From the NCBI GenBank assembly GCA_021234155.1, contig JAJEKV010000006.1, positions 8,585,003-8,649,002 on the forward strand: a DNA stretch of 64,000 nucleotides. Reading direction: 5' to 3'. Below are positions 11,148 through 20,137 of this stretch, piece after piece. The stretch's first letter is position 1. Every line of letters starts with the position of its first letter. Below the pieces are notes generated by a model, which made no database searches, was not told the origin of the DNA, and saw only the letters and a list, made by a program, of their open reading frames with translations. Origin of the DNA: Isoetes taiwanensis (taxonomy: Eukaryota; Streptophyta; Lycopodiopsida; Isoetales; Isoetaceae). A program made the translations under genes and the position numbers.

Positions 11148-12872
11148 TGTGACGTCCCCTACTCGCATACGGTGCACACACCGTATACAAACAGGAGTTC
11201 TTCCCCCATACCAGCTCCATGCCGATACGGGGCCCTCCACATGACACTGCAACCGTGGCGGGTTCCAGTGGGAAGAGTGAAGGGGCCATTTTACCCCGTC
11301 TCCCTCAGGGCCTACCTAGCTGCGGAAGCGTAAACATACATGTCAGTAGTACATACATCAACATCATAAGACCATCACGAAGGATGGTTCACCACATATC
11401 TGCATAGACAAAGATCAGCGCATCACATAAGGGAATCCTACCCAAGGCTCAGACTCAAAGGGGATGACTGACGGCTTGGGTCTCCATAGTTCATTGCAGA
11501 CAGAATTCATGGCACTGGATTTGGCTGGCATAAGAACATGGCATAGGGTTGTCCACTCCATCCGCCCCTCCTGTGCACACTTTGCAGAGTAGGCTGAAAA
11601 GTGTCGGGACCTGACTGTAGCCCGCCGGATGCATAGCCAAAGGGGCTATTCCTGGGTCTCATCCTCCCAGTTCCGATGGGGCAGGAAGGGATCACTCCCT
11701 CCCTTTTTTTTTTTAATGTTTCTGTGACTATAGAGATCTACATGCCGACTCAAGGTGACTAGAGGGCCAACGCCGTGTTTCGAAACCCACCGGAAAGTGT
11801 ACACCACTTCACGGGTGTCGAGTCCATGCCTCACCCGCACTTTCGGTGGTGAGCCATCGGACCTAGTCACAATGATCCCGGTAGGCCTTACACACGGAGG
11901 GATCGTTCAAGAGTCGAACATGAACCTCCTTCTTAGCCGGTCACGGCCCTTCACCCACAACCTTGGTGTAGTTCTTGTACACAGGCGAATCTATAGTGTG
12001 CTAGAGAGGCTAATCTAGGAGCATCTACTACCAAGCTTTAGGTCTCTACCCCCCTTCCCAATACAAGGAGTTCATAGAGATACATCATCCACATACATCA
12101 CAGAAGAACTAAAGAACTATATCTAATCTATATCATAGAGTTAGGTTCTTTAGTTAGAATCTGGTATCTAGAGATCTAGAGAGCTGCTATGGGCAATTTA
12201 ATAGGCTAAACCTACTGATTCTATGTCTAGAAGATGGTTTAGGCTATTAAATTAACTAAATACCTGATCCTTGGGTTGCTCCTCCTGACCTGAGGCCGAC
12301 CATCCTGCTGAACTGCTCGAATCAAGGGAAACTAATGGTGCCATTCTCTCAGACAGAGTTTGGGGGGCGGTTTTGACTCCTGGAGCAGCCAAAACAGAGC
12401 TCTAAAACCCTAGGAACAAAAATGGGCAAGTTAGGGTTCTCCTACTTAAATAGGCAAGGGGTTAGGCTAGGGTTTCCAATTATTCCCTTTAGGCATGTGG
12501 GATAATTGGGAATGGGCCCACTTGCCTTTAATAGCTAGGTGGCCAAATGTGCCCACATGGAAATGTGTGCACCCAAATGTGCCCACATGGAAATGTGTGC
12601 ACCTAAATGGGCCCACATGGAAATGTGTGCACCTAAATGTGCCCACATGGTAATGTGTGCACCTAAATGTGCCCACATGGAAATGTGTGCACCTTAATAA
12701 ATGTGCATGTGCACATTAATAAGAAATGCACATACCTAGCAAGTTGCCCCCTAGGGGCTACTAGCCTGGCTACACGTCGGCGTACACGTTAGTCGGGTGG
12801 GGTGTGCGGCGTGGCGTGGAAGTCAGTACATATCACGTCACGGGACCGATATCTTGTCTTTGGAACGTCACA
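11148..12872 (-). repeat. 5' LTR of the minus-strand retrotransposon
   Basis: The LTR of about 1725 bp has ends TGTGACGTCC and GGAACGTCACA on the plus strand, giving the TG...CA termini of LTRs within an 8-base inverted repeat. A CTATTTAAG-type TATA candidate on the minus strand lies near 12444-12452, about 420 bp from the LTR start. The 30-bp tandem array lies at 12543-12692. The inner 780 bp (11148-11927) has no counterpart in the left copy. Confidence 0.88.
12543..12692. repeat. 30-bp tandem repeat, five units, in the right LTR
   Basis: Same array as in the left LTR, with the same number and order of variant units (including the single GGGCCC unit and the single GGTAAT unit). The array was therefore copied as a whole and not expanded separately. 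Confidence 0.95.
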
Positions 12873-13126
12873 CCTCCAAATTCCACTTCTTGTTATATTT
12901 ATCTGCATATTCTCTTTTGTGAGTTGTTACAGTGGCCTCCAATTCAAAATGAAAATGCATTTTGATCCAAAAGATAGAAAAAACATTTATCACCACGCAC
13001 AATTCCATTTTTTGCTTTTCAGATATTCTATAAAGCAATGAAAATAAGAATGTTGGCAAAGGTGTCATTCCTTTCCATACATGTCAACAGAATTTTAATA
13101 ATTGAAAATATTTATGAACCAAGACC
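12873..13126. other. Spacer, nothing recognised
   Basis: AT-rich sequence between the LTR end and the L1 remains. I see no gene or repeat. Confidence 0.4.
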
Positions 13127-13212
13127 ATAAAGCATTCGATTTTTTTTTTTTTTTTTTTTGAAGAACTGTGTCATCAATATATTAAAAGAATATATATAAA
13201 GCATTCGATTTT
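13127..13212 (-). mobile_element. Very short L1 3' tail with long target-site duplications
   Basis: ATAAAGCATTCGAT occurs at 13127-13140 and again at 13196-13209, flanking a run of about 19 T residues (13141-13159) and some 36 bp of other sequence. Read on the minus strand, the insert is an L1-type 3' end followed by poly(A). This is the signature of a strongly 5'-truncated target-primed reverse-transcription event. The duplication may extend by a few T residues on either side. Confidence 0.85.
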
Positions 13213-13230
13213 GGACAGAAAAAATATATT

Positions 13231-15790
13231 TTCTTTTTTTTTTAATTGAAGGCTATTTATATTTAAGTATAATTCAGTGTACAAAAAACTTTTTTCAAGG
13301 GAAGTTTAACCCTTATGAAAATATGAGTTTATGCAAAATAAAAAATAGCAGTAGTAGCAGAGAACAGAGATCGGTATGCTTTAAGTCTTGAGCTTAATGG
13401 ATCGTTTTGAGATTCAGATTTGTGCATTTTTTTGCTTTCCCTTTGAAGATGGTGTGGAAGACACAGTAAACACACATGCAAGTGCGTGCCTTTGCCATGT
13501 TATATCTTCCCTGTGCAAAGCAGCTCCCTTCTAATATCTAAATTCTGGTCACAACAGCACAGGTACAAATTGTTTCTCCGTGCACTGAGGTATCAACAGC
13601 TCCAAAAAACTTGATCCATTTCTGGTTAATGGCAGCCTTGTTTTTCTTCCATTCAAGCCTCTTGGTCATAAGGAAAAGAGTATCTGCAGCAGCAACCATA
13701 TCACCCATTAATATTCATTATCCAATTGATGTCATACAATACCTGTTTAATAATTCCTTCCGGGGGGATTATTTCATAATTAAAAATAAAGGTATTCCTT
13801 CCTTTCCAAATTCTCCATAATATTTTCAATGGACTCCTTTTGAAGACAACCAGATTTGTAAATTCAAGTAATATTGGCAGATCTTTTGGAAATAGATTGA
13901 AGAGTAGGGATACTTGTTCTTATAAGACGAATAAAGAAACCAATTTTTGGAAAGCAAAATGAATTCCAAACATTATAGAATAAGGACTGACTTTCATTTG
14001 AAGATAGGGACCATCTAGAGATAGCTTTTATATACAAAATTGACCTTATAACTATACTCATCTACAAGTTTCCAATTCAAAGGCCTCACATTAATGGGAG
14101 GGTCCAATTTTCTAGGCAATATTTAAGATGCAAATAATTTTTTTTTTTGGGCACTTGAAGTATCTTGAACCAAAGCTTTCACAGAAGTCCAATATAGAAA
14201 AGTATTATTTCTATAAAGATCATTAATCACTAGGATAACTTTGTCTAGCCATTTTCTATAGATCCTTGGGTGTTTAATGGTTAAGATCTCGGAATGGTGA
14301 TCTTTAAGAAGAGGGGACTAGAAAATAGATATTTGCATATGCATATCTTCAAATTTTGCAACTTTCAAAGTATGATTGAACCTTATTCCAAGCTATCATC
14401 ATATTGTGCATTAGAGGTGAGGTATTAGAGCCTTGTGAAGATCACTGAAGCATGGGTCTGAAAGATGCTGCTTAACAAGAGGATTGGCCAGTAGGATAAA
14501 ACAAGGATAACCAATATCTAATAAGATGAGAGGCAGCATTGTTGTTATTATTAAGAGCTCTCTAGATATATTTTTCAGCCAAGGCACATGCTAGTAGTAT
14601 AGATTCTTACAATCTAAACCTCATATTTTTTGGATATTGAGGCAGCATTCCAATCTGGTAAGTGGGAACCATTCCAAATAAACTTTTTGATAATTTTCTT
14701 AAGCTCATTATAAACACTTTTTGCGGCCATCAGTGCAGAAGAAAAATAGACATGGGAGCCAACCAACACTGGTTAGCAATTAAAGTTGTACCAGCAAAAG
14801 ATAAATAATTTTTGTAATTCTTTAACTTCCTTTTAATTCTGTGAAGAATGGGCTGCCATAGGCCTATAAAGTAAGGAGTGAGAGATAAAGGTATATCAAG
14901 AAATTTAGAGGCTTGCATGGTATTCAAAACTATAATGTGGCTAATTAATGTCACGAATAATTATGCTCTTAGCGAGATTCACGAAAACACTCTAAGTGCA
15001 CCAGACTCATCATTTCCCTCATTTGGACTAGAAGAGTTTCCTTCTCTCTGGTTCTATCTAAATACCTCAATTTTGACCAGTTTTTTTATAAAAACTTTGG
15101 CCTGCTTCGGTTTATTATAAAAGCCTCTCATGGATTGAGATTGGGATCAGATTGGATGCTCTGATAGAATGTAGCGAAATCTCCATTGAATGAATTATTT
15201 AATAATAAAAAACAATTAAATTTATAAGGAATGTTATCATCTCTAGGCATATTTGTCAAATGAGAAGTGCGAAGGAATTGAAGTTGATGATCAGATATGC
15301 CGATATCACTAATAACATAGCAGTTATTTCAAAAAGAGAAATTTGGATTGGAAATATAATACCTATCTAGAGCACAATAGAAACGATTTGCAATTTTTTA
15401 TTTATTTTTCCATGTATAAAATGCAGTAGAAGAAGGTACATAGATGAAAGAAGATTCAGAAATAAAATTATCCTAATTAACCCTCCCAATGTCTGTCATG
15501 TTAATTCTATTACCAGCTTCATATCCCAAGTAGATATGCTATTAAAGTCTTTTGCAAGAGTCTAATCGTTAGATGGCTTTCTGGCAATCCAAAAAATGAT
15601 GTCCAACCAAAGGCTCTATCTTTCCTTAGGATCAAAATCCATGCAAGCCTTCAAATTGAGATTTATAATAATTAACAAATTCATAGTGTTCACCAACCTT
15701 GGTTTGTTTGACTCGTTCCTCATGGACGATTTATTTATAATAGTATATTTGGCTAATTCTTCAATTTCCTATATAGTATTTAATAAGATT
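13231..15790 (-). pseudogene. Degenerate L1-type LINE (endonuclease and RT remnants)
   Basis: Minus-strand pieces, in order, look like an L1 ORF2. Near 15700-15230 is an endonuclease-like stretch with LDRYYISNP followed by SDIGISDHQLQFL, matching the DR...SDH end of LINE endonucleases. At 14730-14954 is an RT C-terminal segment with FLDIPLS, WQPILHRIKRKLKNYKNYLSFAG. Near 14680 is FIWNGSHLPDWN. Around 13720-13830 is a C-terminal IWKGRNTFIFNYE-like segment. A T-rich run at 13231-13244 would be the poly(A) tail. The core of the reverse transcriptase is missing between 15230 and 14960, and stops and frameshifts are frequent. The function is lost. The family assignment rests on these short motifs. 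Confidence 0.75.
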
Positions 15791-16013
15791 TAACACAAAT
15801 CTAACAAGTTCAAAAGTCCAATTATAAAATATAAATACCTACCTGCCAAGCAGTGCCTTTTCCAGAATTCCCGGGTGTCCTCTCTGGTCGTCCAAGAGCA
15901 ATCCACTGATTTCTAGCATGCTTCAATTGATCAACATATGGACTTCATTAAAGAAAGAAGTAAGTCGTTAGTATAAAACCTTAGGTACGGCCAAATAACA
16001 AGGAATGGCATGA

Positions 16014-16358
16014 TTACTTTTCATAATGTGAGACAACATTAATGTTATTCTGGACATGACTGAGCAAGGCTAAAGTGCTACTACTTTTCGTTTCCCCTAA
16101 TAGTACTCTGCATTTTCTCATCTTGTAAAGTTTTTTCATATCATTGGAGATTATATCACATGGTAGCTTGAGTAATACTTGTGCAGCCATTGCTGAATAT
16201 TGTCCTTCTATAACGTAGAAGAGAACATTATGCTTATTCAAGTCCTCTTTAGATTTCCAAATTATTGGAAATCCTATATTCCTATCATATGGAAGAACAT
16301 CTGCAGGGGTAGGGTTTCGACAAGGAAAATTCATCATAGAATTCATAATCTCTTCCAT
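16014..16358 (-). pseudogene. Fragment with a ParB-like EGQ(H/Y)S motif
   Basis: A 114-codon minus-strand frame reads DVLPYDRNIGFPIIWKSKED and then VIEGQYSAMAAQVLL, followed by a Leu/Lys-rich tail (KLYKMRKCRVLLGETKSS). The 'ViEGQHSvmAA' pattern followed by a 'k.w.c.vl' stretch resembles uncharacterised plant proteins, often repeat-associated, that have a ParB/sulfiredoxin-like 'DGQHR' loop. I know this family only loosely. No flanking exons are clear, so I treat it as a fragment. It sits directly left of the LTR start at 16424. Confidence 0.35.
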
Positions 16359-16588
16359 GTGATGCTTACTATATCCTCTGTGATTGTACTTTGCAGCTTT
16401 GCCTTGACAAAGTCTTAATTTATTGTAACGGACCTAGCAACCTAGCACCAACATTAAGATGTAAGTAACGTTGCCATTATATAAGAGTGCATTTTCAATG
16501 GTAAAATAAATGATTATGTGCTAGGAATACATGCGTGCAATATGTCCATGCATGCAGTGTGTGCATGCATGCAAGGGCATTGCTAGGT

Positions 16589-16596
16589 TATATAAG
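16589..16596 (+). promoter_or_regulatory. TATA box of the plus-strand LTR
   Basis: TATATAAG about 165 bp from the LTR start is a good match to the plant TATA consensus. ATGCATGC-rich sequence (16520-16575) lies immediately upstream. Confidence 0.5.
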
Positions 16597-17436
16597 CGCA
16601 ACAATATTATTCTTGATTTCTTGGGAAGGAGTTTTCCATGGGAAAGAAGTCTTTTATGTGATGGTGAAGCATTCGGAAGGAGATAGATTGCAGATGGATT
16701 GCTGAAGGAGCGAGTTGCGTGTAGAGATGTGGGAGCATTGCTGGGAGTGCAGAAGAAGCAAGTGGGATTTCCAGGTGGGGATCAAGCCTTACACCTGGGG
16801 TTTTCTAGTGTTTGTATAGTTGTGTTGATTTAATAATGATTGCTTTGAACGTAATATAAACTTGGAGTTAAATCATATGAGCCAGGTCATGATTAGGCAT
16901 GCATGGTTAATGCATAGCGAGCATATTAACCGATTTAATATTCTCTACTATGTTAATATTTAGTTAGTAAGGTAATAATAAAGTATAAAGTTAAGGAAAA
17001 GCTAAGGTTATAGGTTTAAAATAAAATATTAAGGGTTAGTTTGGATCAAGGAATTGGGCTAGTGGTTTATTTAGGATTAAAGGCTAAGTTAAGGAGGGGT
17101 ATGCTACTGGATAAGTATTTATGATTACGGGATGTGTAGTTTAACAAGGTAGCTAGTTGTATATCTGAACCCTTTGGAAATAACTAAATTAGCAAAGGGA
17201 AAATATATGCTAGGGGTATTACTAGCTGGGAATGGGTGCAGGAAGTAATAAACTAGTTAGCAGGGTTATGGAAGCCACCGTCATTAAGGTTGATCTAGTT
17301 AAAAGAAATAAGATATTAGTGAAGGTTGTATTTTGCTTACGCATCGGGCATTGCATGTTGCATAGTAGAGATAGTAATGTTTATACGAGTGTATAACTGG
17401 ATTTCCTTTGTTGCATGAGGTGTAAATTATGGAATT

Positions 17437-18647
17437 TCTAAGGAAGGAAGGAAGGAAGGAAGGAAGGAAGGAAGGAAGGAAGGAAGGAAGGAAGGTATTT
17501 TTATCGTCCACGGAGACCAATCGGTCTATGGGACCCAATACAAAAGCGACAAAGAAGCGGATTACTACCCGGATTAAAAACCCCGTCCCCGAAGGGTTTT
17601 GAGGGAAAACCGCGGCAATGAATTTCCGACAAAGCTGTTCCAATATCCCGAGATACAAAAACACACAAATATATACACTCATGTCACAGGTACCCATAGT
17701 GCCCGATCGTGCACGAGCGGCCCAGTGAGGGCAAAGGTGGGCTCGCCCAGATCCGATTACCTCACGAATGTATGACCCTAGGGCACGTCTTGTGGTGTGT
17801 TCATCGGCAAATGTAGGGGCAAGTCCGGGCCGTTAAAAAGGGAACGTATTTGGCCCGAATGCGATTTGAATCTGAGGCAACTCGAAAGTGTGAGACTCAT
17901 CCTCAATGGCACCCGCTTTGATTTGGCCGGCATTGACGAGCTGTCTGGCGGGGCTTTCAATCCACCCGCCTGCCTCTCGATCGCGGAGATGGTGGGCACT
18001 GTCGCGAATGGAGGCAATGAGTCTGCGCTTTTCGAGGGCGGTGGGGACCGGAGTAGAGGCTGCGGGCCCCGCCAACTTTCGGGGTTGATGTGCTCCTTGT
18101 AATGGGCGTTTTGACCTGCTCTCTAGAGCGTCCGGGGTCCCGAGCTTGCCAAGGAAGCAAGCGTCCAGGTATTCCCCGCAAGCCGCCACGATTGGCCTCT
18201 GTGTCCACCGCACGACACATGCTCTGCCGCGTTCCATCCGGCGAACCATTGATCTCTTTACCCTCCAACAGGCCCCGAGCGGCCAAGGCCCATTGCCACA
18301 GGCGTAAGCCCGGTGCGGGAGCCGAGCATCACCCATATTAACCACTTTCTTCAAAAGTAGGCGATGTGTCTATCAAGGGTCTGCCCGCTAAAGCGGCAAG
18401 AATCCAGCCGCGGCCGAGAATCCGATGGGGGACCAAGGTTTCACCCAAGTGCTCGTGCCAAAAATGCCTTCTGCACCTGTTCCAAGTCATTCCAGGTCGC
18501 CAAAGAGATGACCGGGCCCCAAACCTCGACCCCGTACAGAAGGATAGGCTCGACCAATGCCCGAAACAGATGTGACTGATGGCCCCAATCATAGAGCTCT
18601 GCCTGGTGACTGTTGTTCTGCATGGAAATCTGCCTAGTTGATATTGG
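17437..18647 (-). mobile_element. 5'-truncated LINE with (TTCC)n tail
   Basis: On the minus strand the frame 18441-18623 contains HLFRALVEPILLYGVEVWGP and then WNDLEQVQKAFLARALG, the segment just after the catalytic core in LINE reverse transcriptases. A later frame carries ALGSYIREVI, shared with the LINE at 55.3-55.9 kb (RLGSYIQEIM). The 3' part (17497-17640) is similar to the tails at 29519-29640 and 55725-55850. The element ends in a TTCC microsatellite, an unusual tail in place of poly(A). A short TGGAATT at both edges (17430 and about 18648) is a candidate target-site duplication. It is clearly more GC-rich than its surroundings. Open frames on the plus strand here are shadows. Confidence 0.8.
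17441..17495. repeat. (GGAA)n microsatellite, about 14 units
   Basis: A perfect GGAA run at the 3' end of the minus-strand LINE. It probably arose as the LINE tail, since it sits exactly at the junction with the LTR. Confidence 0.95.
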
Positions 18648-19251
18648 GTGGAATTCATAGTATTGTGATCTATGTGTAGTATAATTCTTTGATATAGACC
18701 TCTGGGGCCGGAGTCTAGGTGCGATGGTCTAGACTCGCGGTTATTGCACAGTGCTATGTAAATGGTATTATTTGAACATTGGGCGTTGGTACCGTATGGT
18801 ACAACGTCATGCACAGTTAAGTGGTCCTCCAATGCTGGACGCAGCGTGGATGGGTGTGTACACACGTGGTTACCCCGCCTCTATGTCACCGGGCCCGATC
18901 ACCGAAGTTGACCTTGCTCGCACCAGGAGGAATATTGGTTGCAATGTTGATGCTATGATTGCTTGGTTATTATATATGTGGTCTTCTTTGTTGGAATTAA
19001 GTTGCATTGGTCATGCTTGTTGGACTAGTTACTTGGATTGCAGGGACGAGGCTACGGTAAGGTTAGGTTGTTGTTCTAGGGTAATGCTTTGTATTGTTGA
19101 TGCTAGACATCCTAGATCCCCGATCCCCACTTAGTCCGTGTGACTAACCCCATAGTTGATGGTGTAAGCAGAGGCGCAAGATGCTCCGGAAAGTAGTCAA
19201 GCTTCGGAAAGGCGAGAGTAGAAGTGTGTGGATTGCTATTTAATAAACTTG

Positions 19252-19280
19252 ATTATTATTACTATTATTATTATTATTAT
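19252..19280. repeat. ATT microsatellite near the LTR 3' end
   Basis: About nine ATT units with one ACT interruption, directly after an AATAAA. Simple repeat. Confidence 0.9.
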
Positions 19281-19474
19281 ATATGGGCTTGAAATTACAA
19301 TTATTAAGATCATTCATTGTGTGCGGGGATATTGCTGAGTAATGGGCAAGTATATGTTTGGGACCTAGAATATACCCCAAGTATGCATGTATCAATTTCT
19401 TGAGCTCCAAGGGTTAAGTAGATCCAACGGTAGAGCCAGTTACCGAGAGGTTAACTGGCCAGGCCCGTCACAGT

Positions 19475-19486
19475 TGGTATCAGAGC
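19475..19486 (+). promoter_or_regulatory. Primer-binding site (initiator tRNA-Met), plus strand
   Basis: TGGTATCAGAGC two bases after the LTR terminus CCGTCACA. It fixes the orientation of the LTR as plus strand. Confidence 0.9.
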
Positions 19487-19491
19487 CCGTC

Positions 19492-20137
19492 ACATGCCCT
19501 TAACCAACTGGGTTCTACCCATTTATGCCGGTGTCTCGGGAACGCCCCATAGGCACATTCAAGGTTCGAATACTCGAGAGGTCTACCATGGGCCCATTAC
19601 AGTCTCTCCCACTAGAACTATGCTCGTCCCCATTACAGTCTCTCCCACTAGAACTATGCTCGTCCTCGAGCATCCAAGGCTATAGCATATCTATGACCAA
19701 CTGGACAAAACCGTCTAGACGTTTATGAGTAGTCGCTTCTATCCATTTATGCCGGTGTCTCGGGAACGCCCCACATGCACATTCAAGGTTCGAATACTCG
19801 AGAGGTCTACCATGGGCCCGTTACAGTCTCTCCCACTAGAACTATGCTCGTCCTCGAGCATTCAAGACTATAGCATATCTATGTCATACCATGTCACAAT
19901 GATTACCAAGTCTTTGCAAATTACCCATGCATATAGGCACCCATGGAGACTCGAACTCGAGACTTGCTCTGATACCAACTGTAGCGTTCCTAACCGACAT
20001 GCCCTTAACCAACTGGGCAAAACCGTCTAGACGTTTATGAGTAGTCGCTTCTACCCATTTATGCCGGTGTCTCGGGAACGCCCCACATGCACATTCAAGG
20101 TTCGAATACTCGAGCGGTCTACCATGGGCCCGTTACA
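19492..20137 (-). mobile_element. Tandem TRIM array (three LTRs, minus strand)
   Basis: Three copies of a small LTR occur in the order partial 19492-19601, partial 19696-19825 and complete 19980-20137 (158 bp). The complete copy starts TGTAGCGTTCC and ends CCCGTTACA on the plus strand. On the minus strand a primer site TGGTATCAGAGC (19966-19977) lies two bases inside it. A purine-rich CTAGTGGGAGAGAC lies beside the middle LTR. The interior is about 154 bp and has no coding capacity. These sizes fit TRIM elements. The left interior has an internal duplication around TCTCTCCCACTAGAACTATG (19602-19660). Tandem LTR-internal-LTR-internal-LTR structures are known for TRIMs and come from recombination. 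A relative sits at 31642-32084. Confidence 0.85.

Larger units (their letters stand above)
2622..12872 (-). mobile_element. Minus-strand LTR retrotransposon without recognisable pol
   Basis: Two direct copies of a sequence of about 945 bp lie 9.3 kb apart (2622-3564 and 11928-12872); the right copy extends left to 11148. A stretch complementary to initiator-tRNA-Met (read on the minus strand as TGGTATCAGAGC) lies one base inside the right LTR. A purine-rich tract on the minus strand abuts the left LTR. Together these fix the orientation as minus strand, with the 5' LTR at 11148-12872 and a truncated 3' LTR at 2622-3564. The interior (3565-11134) has only broken open frames. I see no protease, reverse transcriptase, RNase H or integrase motif, so the copy is either badly decayed or of the non-autonomous LARD type. 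No target-site duplication can be read because the left end is truncated. Confidence 0.85.
16424..19472 (+). repeat. Plus-strand LTR, split by a LINE insertion
   Basis: It begins TGTAACGGACCTAGC at 16424 and ends CCGTCACA at 19472, two bases before a primer-binding site, so it is the 5' LTR of a plus-strand element. Removing the LINE at about 17437-18647 leaves an LTR of about 1.84 kb. A TATATAAG box lies at 16589 and an AATAAA signal near 19241, giving the usual U3-R-U5 order. I cannot find the matching internal coding region; a TRIM array begins directly after the primer site. Confidence 0.72.

Noticed and set aside
17797..18341. Several open frames on the plus strand in a GC-rich block, at first suggesting bacterial sequence
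   Set aside because: The minus strand carries a LINE reverse-transcriptase signature (VEPILLYGVEVWGP) and a LINE 3' tail, and the block has a LINE-like insertion structure. The plus frames are shadows.
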